A stretch of 23,304 bases of DNA from CAZLNO01 sp964561005 (GCA_964561005.1 CAZLNO010000065.1:1-23304), one strand, 5' to 3'. Positions 7,271 through 15,555 are shown, numbered from the stretch's first letter. Numbers and translations: made by a program. Notes: generated by a model from the sequence alone, not told the origin.

Positions 7271-7906
7271 TTAATCGACGGTGTATTGCTGGCGCAAGCG
7301 CTGGCGGTTCAGGGCCAGCCACTGCAGCGCGATGATGCTGGGCGCGTTGTCGATTCGCCCGTCCTGCACCATGGACCAGGCTTCGGCGAACGCGGTGCTC
7401 GTCACCTGGATGTCCTCGTTCTCGCTGTCCAGGCCGTGGATGCCGCCGGCGTTCCGGCTGTCGACGATGCCGCAATAGAGGCGGATGGTCTCCGAGCTGC
7501 CGCCGGGGCTGGCAAGATAGTGGTAGAGCGGGATCAGTTCGCGCAGTTTCAGGCCCGACTCCTCCTCGGTTTCGCGCGTGGCGACAGGCGCCGGATCCTC
7601 CCCGCACTCGATGATTCCGGCGACCACCTCGGTCTGCCAGGCGGCCTTGCCGGCGGCGAAGGCGCCGATCCGGAACTGGTTCAGCAGGACCACGCAGTCC
7701 TGGACCGGGTCGTAAAGCAGGACGGCAACGGCGTGGCCGCGCTCGAAGATCTCGCGCACCATCTCGCCGGTCCAGCCGCCGTCGTGGCGACGGTGGCGCA
7801 GGCGATAGCGATCGATCCGGAAATAGCCCTGAAAGGGCGTGTCGATCGCCAGAATCTGGACGTCGTCCGCACCCTGGCCGGGGTCGTCGCGACCGCTCTC
7901 GGGCAT
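7271..7906 (-). CDS. Nudix hydrolase, ADP-ribose pyrophosphatase-like
   Basis: This enzyme probably hydrolyses a nucleoside diphosphate linked to another moiety; ADP-ribose is the likeliest substrate from its similarity to NudF. The 211-aa product has a complete Nudix box beginning GIIECGEDPAP and ending RETEEESGL, at about residues 104-126, matching G-x5-E-x7-REUxEExGU with its catalytic glutamates. Before it, the VAVLLYDPVQDCVVLLNQFRIGAF stretch and, after it, LYHYLASPGGSSE are typical of the ADP-ribose pyrophosphatase subgroup. I chose the ATG at 7906 because GGGAGG lies eight bases upstream; starting at 8026 would add 40 basic residues that look like leader sequence. It is divergent from the hydrolase-OsmC gene and reads towards cysK. 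Exact substrate specificity cannot be told from sequence. Confidence 0.88.
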   Translation of the reverse strand: MPESGRDDPGQGADDVQILAIDTPFQGYFRIDRYRLRHRRHDGGWTGEMVREIFERGHAVAVLLYDPVQDCVVLLNQFRIGAFAAGKAAWQTEVVAGIIECGEDPAPVATRETEEESGLKLRELIPLYHYLASPGGSSETIRLYCGIVDSRNAGGIHGLDSENEDIQVTSTAFAEAWSMVQDGRIDNAPSIIALQWLALNRQRLRQQYTVD

Positions 7907-8000
7907 GGCTAGAGCCTCCCGTCTCCGTTTTCCTTGCGAACGCGGGAAAGGTAGGCATCCCGAGCGCCCGGCGCACCCCTTCGCAATCAATCGACGGCTT

Positions 8001-8014
8001 GTGCCACGTGGCAC
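8001..8014. promoter_or_regulatory. Perfect 14-bp palindrome in the divergent Nudix / hydrolase-OsmC promoter region
   Basis: GTGCCACGTGGCAC is its own reverse complement over all 14 bases. It sits in the 163-base gap between two divergent genes, 56 bases before the hydrolase-OsmC start and 95 before the Nudix start. A perfect dyad in such a place is a good candidate operator for a dimeric regulator, possibly controlling both genes. The regulator is unknown. Confidence 0.5.
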
Positions 8015-8069
8015 GCTCCGCTTCACTGGTCCGCGCCCGCAATCCTCAAGGGACAGGAGCCCGAAGCCG

Positions 8070-9302
8070 ATGTCCGTCGTCAGCGAGAAGCTTACCTTTC
8101 CCGGCAGCCAGGGCCACGAGCTGGCCGGCCGCCTGGACCGTCCGGCAAACGCGCCGCGCGGTTACGCGTTGTTCGCCCACTGCTTCACCTGCGGCAAGGA
8201 CGTCTTTGCCGCGCAGCGCATCGCCCAGGCGCTGGCGGCGGAAGGCATCGCCGTGCTGCGCTTCGACTTCACGGGGCTGGGTCACAGCGGCGGGGAGTTC
8301 GCCAGCACGAACTTCTCCTCCAACGTCGCCGATCTGGTCGCCGCCGCCGACTACCTGCGCGACAACCACGCCGCGCCGCAGCTCCTGATCGGCCACAGCC
8401 TGGGCGGCGCGGCGATCATCGCCGCGGCGCCCGAGGTGCCGGAGGCCACGGCGGTGGCGACGATCGGCGCGCCGGCCGACCCCGAGCACGTCGGCAAACT
8501 GTTCAGCGCGCGGCGCGCGGAGATCGAGGCCGAGGGCGAGGCCGAGGTCGACCTGGCGGGGCGAAGGTTCCGCATTCGCAAGCAGTTCCTGGACGACATC
8601 GCCGCGCAGTCGCTGCAGGGCACGCTGAGCTCCCTCAAGAAGGCGCTGATGGTGTTCCACGCCCCGCGCGACGCCGTCGTCGGCATCGACAACGCCGCGC
8701 GCATTTTCGCGGCGGCGAAGCATCCCAAGAGCTTCGTCTCGCTGGACAACGCCGACCACCTGCTGACCCGCAAGGCCGATGCCGCCTACGTGGCCCAGGT
8801 GCTGAGCGCCTGGGCGGCTCGCTATCTCGACCTGGCGGCGCGGCCGGATCCGCGTTACCAGGGCCCGGCGGCCATCGAAAACGGCGTGGTGGTTCAGGAG
8901 ACCGGAGTCGGCGGCTTCGCCAACTACGTCGTGGCGGGCGGGCACCGGATGCTGGCCGACGAGCCCGAGTCCGTCGGCGGGACCGACACCGGACCGTCGC
9001 CTTACGACTATCTGCTGGGCGGGCTGGGCGCATGCACGGCGATGACGCTGCGCATGTATGCCGGCCGCAAGGGCCTGCCCCTGGACAGGGTCACCGTGGA
9101 GCTCTGGCACGACAAGGTCCATGCCGAGGACTGTACCGACTGCGAGACGCGCGAGGGGAAGGTGGACGTGATCCATCGCCGCCTGAGACTCGAGGGCGAA
9201 CTGGACGACTCGCAGCGCCGGCGCCTGCTCGAGATTGCCGACAAGTGTCCGGTCCATCGGACGTTGACCCATGAAGTGCGGGTTCGCACCGAACTGGCGT
9301 GA
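8070..9302 (+). CDS. Bifunctional alpha/beta hydrolase - OsmC family protein
   Basis: This 410-aa fusion joins a serine alpha/beta hydrolase (about residues 15-250) to an OsmC/Ohr-type peroxidase-like domain (about 275-408). In the first half the nucleophile elbow is GHSLGG with Ser110, the likely acid is the Asp in FHAPRDAVVG, and the likely catalytic His is in DNADHLL. In the second half the two redox-active cysteines expected in OsmC proteins are Cys322 in GLGACTAMTLRM and Cys393 in DKCPVH. OsmC enzymes reduce organic hydroperoxides with thiols, so one reading is ester cleavage coupled to peroxide removal; the true substrate is not known. The same architecture occurs in other proteobacteria as far as I know. 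The ATG at 8070 has AGGAG ten bases upstream; the in-frame extension to 7839 would read back into the Nudix gene. Confidence 0.92.
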   Translation: MSVVSEKLTFPGSQGHELAGRLDRPANAPRGYALFAHCFTCGKDVFAAQRIAQALAAEGIAVLRFDFTGLGHSGGEFASTNFSSNVADLVAAADYLRDNHAAPQLLIGHSLGGAAIIAAAPEVPEATAVATIGAPADPEHVGKLFSARRAEIEAEGEAEVDLAGRRFRIRKQFLDDIAAQSLQGTLSSLKKALMVFHAPRDAVVGIDNAARIFAAAKHPKSFVSLDNADHLLTRKADAAYVAQVLSAWAARYLDLAARPDPRYQGPAAIENGVVVQETGVGGFANYVVAGGHRMLADEPESVGGTDTGPSPYDYLLGGLGACTAMTLRMYAGRKGLPLDRVTVELWHDKVHAEDCTDCETREGKVDVIHRRLRLEGELDDSQRRRLLEIADKCPVHRTLTHEVRVRTELA

Positions 9303-9724
9303 GCCGCGCGCGACGAATGCGCGTCGCACAGGTGATAGTCGCGGTCGGACCCACGAAACTTGGAGATGACTCAGGGCATTAAGCTCTGCTAACGTCAGTT
9401 CGTTCGCAACCAAGCGAAGCAAGAACGAACGTCAACAGGGAGGCCGTGCGCCTTTGCACCCGAGCAAGGCCACGAGGGAAAACAGGAGCTTGCCAAACGT
9501 CGTTCCGACGGCGGTTCCCCGCGTCTCGGTCAGCGTCGCCGGAGAGGCCCGGCGCCGATCTTGTGTGGTTCGCGGGATGACGCCCGTGCGGTTCGGGGGT
9601 GACAATCGTGTGCCGTCCGTCGAAAGCTGGCCGGCGGCGGACGATCCCCGCATACCCCTGTGACCCTCCTGCCTGAATCGATCGGCCACCTGGCCGGTCC
9701 ACCGGTCCGAAGAGCAGGGAGACG
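9303..9724. other. 422-base intergenic region before the peptide transporter operon
   Basis: No convincing gene is visible; the short open frames here are Arg/Pro-rich and resemble no family I know. It contains a 6-bp hairpin just after the hydrolase stop (9310-9315 with 9322-9327) that may help end that transcript, and an inverted repeat at 9398-9430. It should hold the operon promoter, but I could not pick -35 and -10 boxes with confidence. An AGGGAG ribosome-binding site lies at 9717-9722, just before the dppA start. Confidence 0.5.
9398..9430. repeat. Inverted repeat GTTCGTTC ... GAACGAAC upstream of dppA
   Basis: The 8-bp arms at 9398-9405 and 9423-9430 are exact reverse complements separated by 17 bases. 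A direct repeat AACGTCA (9391-9397 and 9428-9434) frames them. The spacing between arm centres, about 25 bases, would suit two half-sites of a regulator or a hairpin in a long leader transcript. The function is not known. Confidence 0.4.
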
Positions 9725-11449
9725 ATGATGAAGAAAGATCTGGAGAACATACTCCGAAAGCCGAACGGCCAGCACGCGCACAGCTATGTGCCGGAGCTCG
9801 CCAACCTCTACGTGAAGGGCGAGGTCGACCGCCGCGAGTTCCTTCGCACCGCGACGTTGCTGGGTGTCTCGGCGACCGCGGCCTATACCTTCGTCGGCCG
9901 CGTGACCGGCGAGGGCTTCGTTCCGGAGGCGCGCGCGCAGGGCAAGCGGGGCGGCACGCTGCGCTGGGCGATGGAAGTGCAGGAGATCAAGGACCCGGCC
10001 ACCTTCGACTGGACTCAGAAGTCCGACGTGACCCGCTGGATGGTCGAGTACCTGACGCGCACGAAGCAGGACAACGTCACCGTTCCCTATCTGGCCGAGA
10101 GCTGGGAGGCGTCGGATGACCTCAAGGTCTGGACGCTGAAGCTGCGCAAGGGCGTGAAGTGGTCGAACGGCGATGACTTCAACGCCGACGATGTCGTCTA
10201 CAACTTCGAGCGCTGGCTCGATCCCAACGTCGGTTCCTCGAACCTGAGCCTGTTCTCCGGTCTGACCGACACGGTCGAGGTGAAGAACGACAAGGGCGAG
10301 ACGGTCAAACAGCAGCGCATGCGCGAGGGCGCCGTCGAAAAGGTCGACAGCCACACCGTGCGCCTGCACCTCAACGCACCGAACCTGGCGATCCCGGAGA
10401 ACCTCTACAACTATCCGACCGCCATCGTGCATCGCCGCTTCGACGAGATGGGCGGCGACCTGCGCAAGAACCCGATCGGCACCGGGCCCTATACGCTCGA
10501 ACGTTTCGCCGTGGGGTCGGAGGCGTTGCTGACCCGGCGCAAGGACGAGTACGGCTATTGGGGCGAGGAGCCCTATCTCGACGCCATCCACTACATCGAC
10601 ACCGGCTCGGACCGCTCGGCGATGATGGCGGCGATCGCCTCGGGCCAGGTCGACGGCGTGCACGAGGTCGACGTCACCCAGCTCGACGTGCTGGAGCGGA
10701 TGCCGAACATCGTCCTCCACTCGGTAACGACGGCGCGCACCGGCGTCATGCGCATGCAGGTGGACGCGGCACCCTTCGACAATCCCAAGGTCCGCGCGGC
10801 GGTCGTGGCGGCGGCCGACAACCAGAAGCTGCTGGAACTGGGCTATCGCGGGCGCGGCAGCGCGGCGGAGAACCACCACGTCGGGCCGATGCATCCGGAG
10901 TACTTCCAGCTTCCGCCGCTCGAGCGCGACGTCGAGCGCGCCAAGCAGCTTCTGAAGGAGGCGGGCTACGAGAACGGGATCGACATCTCCATCGACATCG
11001 GCAACACCCAGGGCCCCTGGGAGCTGGCGACGGCGCAGGCGCTGAAGGAGCAGCTCCAGCCGGCGGGCATCAATCTGGCGATCAACACCATGCCGGCGGC
11101 CCAGTACTGGGACATCTGGACCACGACGCCGTTCGGGCTGACCTCCTGGACGCACCGGCCGCTGGGCGTGATGGTGCTGAACCTTGCCTATCGCTCCGGC
11201 CAGGCCTGGAACGAGACGCACTACGACAATCCGGAGTTCGAAAAGGCCCTGGACGAGGCTGGCGCCATGCTGGACCCGAACGAGCGCCGGAAGAAGATGG
11301 AGGAGGTCGAGGCCATCCTGCAGGCCGACAACATCATGGTGCAGCCGTTCTGGCGCAATCAGTACACGGCGACGCGCGATCACGTGAAGGGCTACGCCCC
11401 GCACCCGACCCAGTACCACCAGTTCGAGACCGTCTGGCTCGACAAGTAG
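9725..11449 (+). CDS. dppA: Peptide ABC transporter substrate-binding protein with twin-arginine-type signal
   Basis: This is a periplasmic receptor of the SBP_bac_5 (DppA/OppA) family, which captures di- or oligopeptides or related solutes. The product is 574 aa, somewhat long for the family because of its leader. A 35-residue polar N-region precedes a twin-arginine motif, DRREFLRTA, with Arg36-Arg37. A hydrophobic stretch follows (about 42-58), then an Ala-Arg-Ala cleavage-type site near 69-71. The mature part starts with a KRGGTLRWAM beta-strand typical of the family and contains YLAESWEASDDLKVWTLKLRKGVKWSNG (residues described here in two adjoining pieces at about 119-146). The Tat route is inferred from the motif. 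Two adjacent ATG codons (9725, 9728) could serve as start. It is the first gene of a complete operon. Confidence 0.92.
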   Translation: MMKKDLENILRKPNGQHAHSYVPELANLYVKGEVDRREFLRTATLLGVSATAAYTFVGRVTGEGFVPEARAQGKRGGTLRWAMEVQEIKDPATFDWTQKSDVTRWMVEYLTRTKQDNVTVPYLAESWEASDDLKVWTLKLRKGVKWSNGDDFNADDVVYNFERWLDPNVGSSNLSLFSGLTDTVEVKNDKGETVKQQRMREGAVEKVDSHTVRLHLNAPNLAIPENLYNYPTAIVHRRFDEMGGDLRKNPIGTGPYTLERFAVGSEALLTRRKDEYGYWGEEPYLDAIHYIDTGSDRSAMMAAIASGQVDGVHEVDVTQLDVLERMPNIVLHSVTTARTGVMRMQVDAAPFDNPKVRAAVVAAADNQKLLELGYRGRGSAAENHHVGPMHPEYFQLPPLERDVERAKQLLKEAGYENGIDISIDIGNTQGPWELATAQALKEQLQPAGINLAINTMPAAQYWDIWTTTPFGLTSWTHRPLGVMVLNLAYRSGQAWNETHYDNPEFEKALDEAGAMLDPNERRKKMEEVEAILQADNIMVQPFWRNQYTATRDHVKGYAPHPTQYHQFETVWLDK

Positions 11450-11458
11450 CATCCGCCT

Positions 11459-11493
11459 GCGACCGTGACGGCGGCCCTCGCCGTCACGGTCGC
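11459..11493 (+). promoter_or_regulatory. Perfect 15-bp hairpin between dppA and dppB
   Basis: The arms at 11459-11473 and 11479-11493 are exact reverse complements over 15 bp around a 5-base loop (GCCCT). The hairpin begins 10 bases after the dppA stop and ends 59 bases before the dppB start. There is no T-run after it. It probably protects the dppA part of the transcript from 3' decay or reduces read-through into the permease genes, which would yield more binding protein than channel; that is inference from position. Confidence 0.8.
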
Positions 11494-11552
11494 TCCCGCG
11501 CGGGCGCGACACCGGATCGCGCTTGCAGGACCGGGCTGGGAGAGGATTCGGC

Positions 11553-12485
11553 ATGCTTTTGTTCGTACTCAGACGGATCGGGACCATGGCGCTGACCATG
11601 ATCGTGGTCTCGATCATTCTCTTCATCCTGTTGGAATTGACGCCCGGCAGTGTCGCCACCAAGGTCCTCGGGCCCTATTCCTCCGAAGAGCAGCGTCGTC
11701 TCTGGCTCGAGGCGCACGGGTATTTCGATCCGATCTACATCCGCTACTTCCGCTGGCTGGGCGACTTCATCGTCGGCAACTTCGGCGAGTCGGTGCGGTT
11801 CAAGACCCCGGTGTCGGACGTGCTGTGGCCGCGCCTTTGGAACACGGCGATTTTGGGCTTTGCCGTGATGGTCGTCGTGATTCCGTTGTCGCTGGGGCTG
11901 GGCGTGCTGGCCGGCATGAAGGAAGGCTCGAAGCTCGACCGCTCGATCTCGATCAGCTCGATCATCTTCACCTCGATCCCCGAGTTCGCCAGCGCGGTGC
12001 TGCTCTCGGCCATCTTCGTCTTCTATCTGGGCTGGCTGCCCGGGACGAGCGGCATGACGGGCGGCTTCAACATCACCCAGCTCATCCTGCCGGTGATGGT
12101 CCTCGTGCTCTACGACTTCGGCTATGTCGCGCGCATGACCCGGGCGTCGATGGCCGAGGTGATGCTGACCAACTACATCCGCACGGCGGTGCTGAAGGGG
12201 CTGCCCTACAAGACGGTGATCCTGAAGCACGCGCTGCGCAACGCGCTGATCGCGCCGTTCACCGTGATCATGCTGCAGATCAACTGGCTGCTGTCGGGCG
12301 TCATCGTGGTGGAGTTCTTCTTTGCCTACAAGGGCTTCGGCGCGCTGCTGCTGGAGGCCTCGCTGAACCAGGACATCTTCCTGATCGAGGCCTGCGCCAT
12401 GGTGGCGGTCTTCGTGGCGGTGGGCACGCAGGTCGTGGCCGATATCGGCTACACCTACCTCAACCCGCGCATCCGCTTCAGCTAG
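11553..12485 (+). CDS. dppB: Peptide ABC transporter permease, DppB type
   Basis: This is the first inner-membrane channel subunit of the peptide importer. The 310-aa product begins with MLLFVLRRIGTM and a hydrophobic helix, the usual N-terminus of DppB/OppB proteins, and has LLELTPGSVATKVLGP, corresponding to the family's conserved periplasmic segment after helix 1. The coupling loop lies at about residues 200-236 (AEVMLTNYIRTAVLKGL, then KHALRNALIAPF). I chose the ATG at 11553 because GGGAGAGG lies about seven bases upstream; a start at 11523 would add ten residues that do not look like the family. It is followed by dppC after 13 bases. Confidence 0.93.
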   Translation: MLLFVLRRIGTMALTMIVVSIILFILLELTPGSVATKVLGPYSSEEQRRLWLEAHGYFDPIYIRYFRWLGDFIVGNFGESVRFKTPVSDVLWPRLWNTAILGFAVMVVVIPLSLGLGVLAGMKEGSKLDRSISISSIIFTSIPEFASAVLLSAIFVFYLGWLPGTSGMTGGFNITQLILPVMVLVLYDFGYVARMTRASMAEVMLTNYIRTAVLKGLPYKTVILKHALRNALIAPFTVIMLQINWLLSGVIVVEFFFAYKGFGALLLEASLNQDIFLIEACAMVAVFVAVGTQVVADIGYTYLNPRIRFS

Positions 12486-12498
12486 GGAGGTTGGACTC

Positions 12499-13383
12499 AT
12501 GACCGAACAGACAGCCAGCCTGCCCAAGCCGCCGTCGGTGATCGCGCAGACGGCGCGCGCCATCGGCCTGCTGCGGGAGAGCCCGGTGGGCGTCGTCGGG
12601 GCGGTGATCATCGTCTTCTGGGCGCTGATCGCCGTGTTCGCGGACGTGCTGGCGCCTTACGACCCGAACGCGACGATCTCCCCGATGATGTTCCCCGGCG
12701 CGACCGACGGGCAGGGCAATACCTTCCTGCTGGGCACCGACCACCTCGGGCGGGACATCCTCTCGCGCATCATCCACGGCTCCCGGCGGGTGCTGATCAT
12801 CGCGCCGGCGGCGACCTTCTGCGCCTACATCGTGGGTATCCCGATGGGGCTGGCGGCCGGCTACCTGCGCGGGAAGTGGGACACCGTGCTGTCCTTCATC
12901 TCGAACATCATCCTCAGCTTCCCGGTTCTGGTGCTCTACGTGATCATCATCGCCACGGTCGGCGCCTCGGCGATCAACATCCTGATCGCGATCACCTTCG
13001 CCAGCGCGCCGGGCATCATGCGCATCGTCCGCGGCCTCGCGCTGGACCTGCGCAACCGGGAGTATGTCGCCGCCGCCCAGACGCGGGGCGAGGGGTCGCT
13101 GTGGATCATGTTCGTGGAGATCCTGCCCAATGCCCGCGGCCCGATCATCGTGGATGCCTGCCTGCGGCTGGGTTACGTGATCATCATGATCGGCGTGCTC
13201 GGCTTCCTCGGCCTGGGCCTGCCGCCCCCGGATCCCGACTGGGGCGGGATGATCAACGAAACGCGCCAGCTTGCGATGACCTTCCCGCACATGGCCGTGT
13301 TCCCCTGCATCGCGATCTCCATGCTGGTGCTCGGATTCAACCTGCTGGCCGACGGCCTGCGCGAAGTGTCCCTGCGTGACTAG
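12499..13383 (+). CDS. dppC: Peptide ABC transporter permease, DppC type
   Basis: This is the second channel subunit, 294 aa. It has the short cytoplasmic N-terminus and first helix (about 30-52) of DppC/OppC, followed by LAPYDPNATISP and the GTDHLGRDILSRIIHGSR motif that is a family hallmark. The permease core follows, with the coupling loop at about 185-212 (REYVAAAQTRGEGSLW, then ILPNARGPI), and it ends with NLLADGLREVSLRD. An AGGGAGG ribosome-binding site at 12484-12490 overlaps the end of dppB. It should pair with DppB to form the peptide pore powered by the fused ATPase encoded next. Confidence 0.94.
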   Translation: MTEQTASLPKPPSVIAQTARAIGLLRESPVGVVGAVIIVFWALIAVFADVLAPYDPNATISPMMFPGATDGQGNTFLLGTDHLGRDILSRIIHGSRRVLIIAPAATFCAYIVGIPMGLAAGYLRGKWDTVLSFISNIILSFPVLVLYVIIIATVGASAINILIAITFASAPGIMRIVRGLALDLRNREYVAAAQTRGEGSLWIMFVEILPNARGPIIVDACLRLGYVIIMIGVLGFLGLGLPPPDPDWGGMINETRQLAMTFPHMAVFPCIAISMLVLGFNLLADGLREVSLRD

Positions 13384-13393
13384 GAGGTCGAAC

Positions 13394-15547
13394 ATGGCGA
13401 CCGAGAACCGGGGCGACGAGACGCCCATCCTGGAGTGCAAGGACCTTTGCATCTCCTACTTCACCCGGGCCGGCGAGATCCCCGCGGTGGTCGACTTCAA
13501 CATGACCCTCCGCCGCGGACAGAGCGTCGGCCTGGTCGGGGAGTCGGGCTGCGGCAAGTCCACGGTGGCCATGGCGATCATGCGCTACATGGGCTCCAAC
13601 GGCGGCATCGTCGGCGGGCGGATCCTTTACAAGGGGCAGGACATGGCGGAGTTCTCGGAGGAGGAACTCCGCAAGCTCCGCGGCTCGGAGATCGCGATGG
13701 TCTACCAGGAGCCGATGGCCTCGCTGAACCCCAGCCTCACCCTGGGCACCCAGCTCATGGAGGTGCCGATCCACCACGAGGGGGTGAGCGAGAAGGAGGC
13801 CTGGGACCGTGCGGTCGACATCCTGGCCAACGTGAACCTGCCCGATCCGGAGCGGGTGATGGCGTCCTATCCGCACCAGATATCGGGCGGCCAGCAGCAG
13901 CGCGTGGTGATCGCCATGGCGCTGCTGTCCAGCCCGACGCTGCTGCTCCTGGACGAGCCGACGACGGCGCTGGACGTGACCGTCGAGGCCGGGATCATCG
14001 AGCTGATCGGCGAGATCGCCGAGAAGTTCAACACCTCGATGGTCTACATCTCCCACAACCTCGGCCTGATTCTGGAGACCTGCGACCGCATCAACGTCAT
14101 GTACTCGGGCGAGGCGGTGGAGTCGGGGACGGTCAAGGAGGTCTTCGACCACATGCGCCACCCCTATACCAAGGGGCTGTTCGGCTCGATCCCCCTGCCC
14201 GGCGCGGACAAGTACGAGCGGCCGCTGGTGCCCATCCGCGGCCAGCTCCCGCTGCCGCACGAACGGCCCAAGGGGTGCAACTTCGGTCCGCGCTGCGACT
14301 TCTTTCAGGCGGGCCGCTGTGACGGCGGGGAGATCCACATGCAGGATGTCACCGGCGAGCCCGGCCATACCGTGCGCTGCCTGCGGTGGAACGAGATCGA
14401 CTGGGCCTCGCACCGGCCGGAGACCTTCTCCACCGAGCAGGCGGAGATGGGCGAGCAGGTCCTGAGCGTTCGGGACATGCGCAAATACTACGAGCTGACC
14501 GACAATTCGATCGCCGCAATGATCAAGGGCGACCGCGTCAAGTACGTGAAGGCGAACGAGCGCATCAACCTGGCGGCGCGCCAGGCGGAGACGGTGGCGA
14601 TCGTGGGGGAGTCGGGCTGCGGCAAGTCGACCTTCGCCAAGGTGCTGATGGGCCTGGAAACCGCCACGGATGGCGAGGTCGAGTTCAACGACGATCGGCT
14701 GGAGGACCGTTCGGTCCACAAGCGCACGGCCAAGCAGCTTTCCTCGCTGCAGATGATCTTCCAGAACCCCTTCGACACCCTGAACCCCAGCCACTCGGTG
14801 GGCGGGCAGATCGCCCGGGTCATCCGCAAGTTCGGGGTGGAGAGCGACAACCGCAAGATCGAGCAGCGGGTGATGGATCTGCTGGATCTGGTGAAGCTGC
14901 CCCGCGACTTCGCGCGGCGGCGCCCGCGCCAGCTTTCCGGCGGCCAGAAGCAGCGCATCGGCATCGCCCGCGCCTTCGCCGGACGGCCGTCGATGGTGGT
15001 CGCCGACGAGCCGGTCTCGGCCCTGGACGTGTCGGTGGCGGCGGCGGTCACAGGCCTGCTGATGGAGATCCAGCGCACCTACCGCACCACGCTGCTGTTC
15101 ATCAGCCACGACCTCAGTCTGGTGCGCTACCTCGCCGATCGGGTTGTCGTCATGTACCTGGGCCATATCGTGGAGCAGGGCACGACGGACGAGGTCTTCG
15201 CGCCGCCCTATCACCCCTACACCGAGGCGCTGCTCTCGGCCGTGCCGATCGCCGACACCTCGGTGGAGAAGAAGCGGATCATCCTGGAAGGCAACCTGCC
15301 CAGCGTGATGAATCCGCCCAAGGGCTGCCCGTTCCACACGCGCTGTCCGCGCAAGATCGGCGAAATCTGCGAGGCCCAGGTGCCGCCGATCGTGGAGCCG
15401 ACGCCCGGCCATCAGATCGCCTGTCATATCGAGATGGCGGAGCTGCAGAAGATGGAGCCCGTGATCGTCATGACCGACACCAACAAGCAGGCGGCTCAGA
15501 AGGCGGGCGCCGAACCGGTGTCGACCGACTCCTCCGCGGCGGAATAG
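13394..15547 (+). CDS. Fused peptide ABC transporter ATP-binding protein (DppD-DppF in one chain)
   Basis: This 717-aa protein carries both ATPases of a peptide importer in one chain. Domain 1 has Walker A GESGCGKST (from about residue 49), signature SGGQQQR and Walker B LLLLDEPTTALDV. It ends with an oligopeptide-transporter C-terminal motif containing three cysteines (CNFGPRCDFFQAGRC). Domain 2 has Walker A GESGCGKST (from about 405), signature LSGGQKQR, Walker B MVVADEPVSALDVS and its own motif (CPFHTRCPRKIGEIC). The Cys-rich motifs correspond to the iron-sulfur-type tails known in DppD/DppF proteins. The last roughly 25 residues are a low-complexity tail. The ATG at 13394 follows AGGAGG by six bases; this ribosome-binding site overlaps the dppC stop codon. 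The upstream ATG at 13376 would overlap dppC and has no such site. GsiA-type fusions share this design. Confidence 0.93.
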   Translation: MATENRGDETPILECKDLCISYFTRAGEIPAVVDFNMTLRRGQSVGLVGESGCGKSTVAMAIMRYMGSNGGIVGGRILYKGQDMAEFSEEELRKLRGSEIAMVYQEPMASLNPSLTLGTQLMEVPIHHEGVSEKEAWDRAVDILANVNLPDPERVMASYPHQISGGQQQRVVIAMALLSSPTLLLLDEPTTALDVTVEAGIIELIGEIAEKFNTSMVYISHNLGLILETCDRINVMYSGEAVESGTVKEVFDHMRHPYTKGLFGSIPLPGADKYERPLVPIRGQLPLPHERPKGCNFGPRCDFFQAGRCDGGEIHMQDVTGEPGHTVRCLRWNEIDWASHRPETFSTEQAEMGEQVLSVRDMRKYYELTDNSIAAMIKGDRVKYVKANERINLAARQAETVAIVGESGCGKSTFAKVLMGLETATDGEVEFNDDRLEDRSVHKRTAKQLSSLQMIFQNPFDTLNPSHSVGGQIARVIRKFGVESDNRKIEQRVMDLLDLVKLPRDFARRRPRQLSGGQKQRIGIARAFAGRPSMVVADEPVSALDVSVAAAVTGLLMEIQRTYRTTLLFISHDLSLVRYLADRVVVMYLGHIVEQGTTDEVFAPPYHPYTEALLSAVPIADTSVEKKRIILEGNLPSVMNPPKGCPFHTRCPRKIGEICEAQVPPIVEPTPGHQIACHIEMAELQKMEPVIVMTDTNKQAAQKAGAEPVSTDSSAAE

Positions 15548-15555
15548 CCGCATGT

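Noticed and set aside
9432..9689. Small minus-strand frame (85 codons) with a hydrophobic C-terminal stretch
   Set aside because: It has no good ribosome-binding site, Arg-rich composition and no family resemblance, and it lies in a promoter region.
9530..11662. 710-codon minus-strand open frame over dppA
   Set aside because: It mirrors dppA, which has a signal, family motifs and a ribosome-binding site. The antisense product is low-complexity.
13337..15553. 738-codon minus-strand open frame over the fused ATPase
   Set aside because: It is antisense to a gene with two complete ABC ATPase domains and has no recognisable domain of its own.
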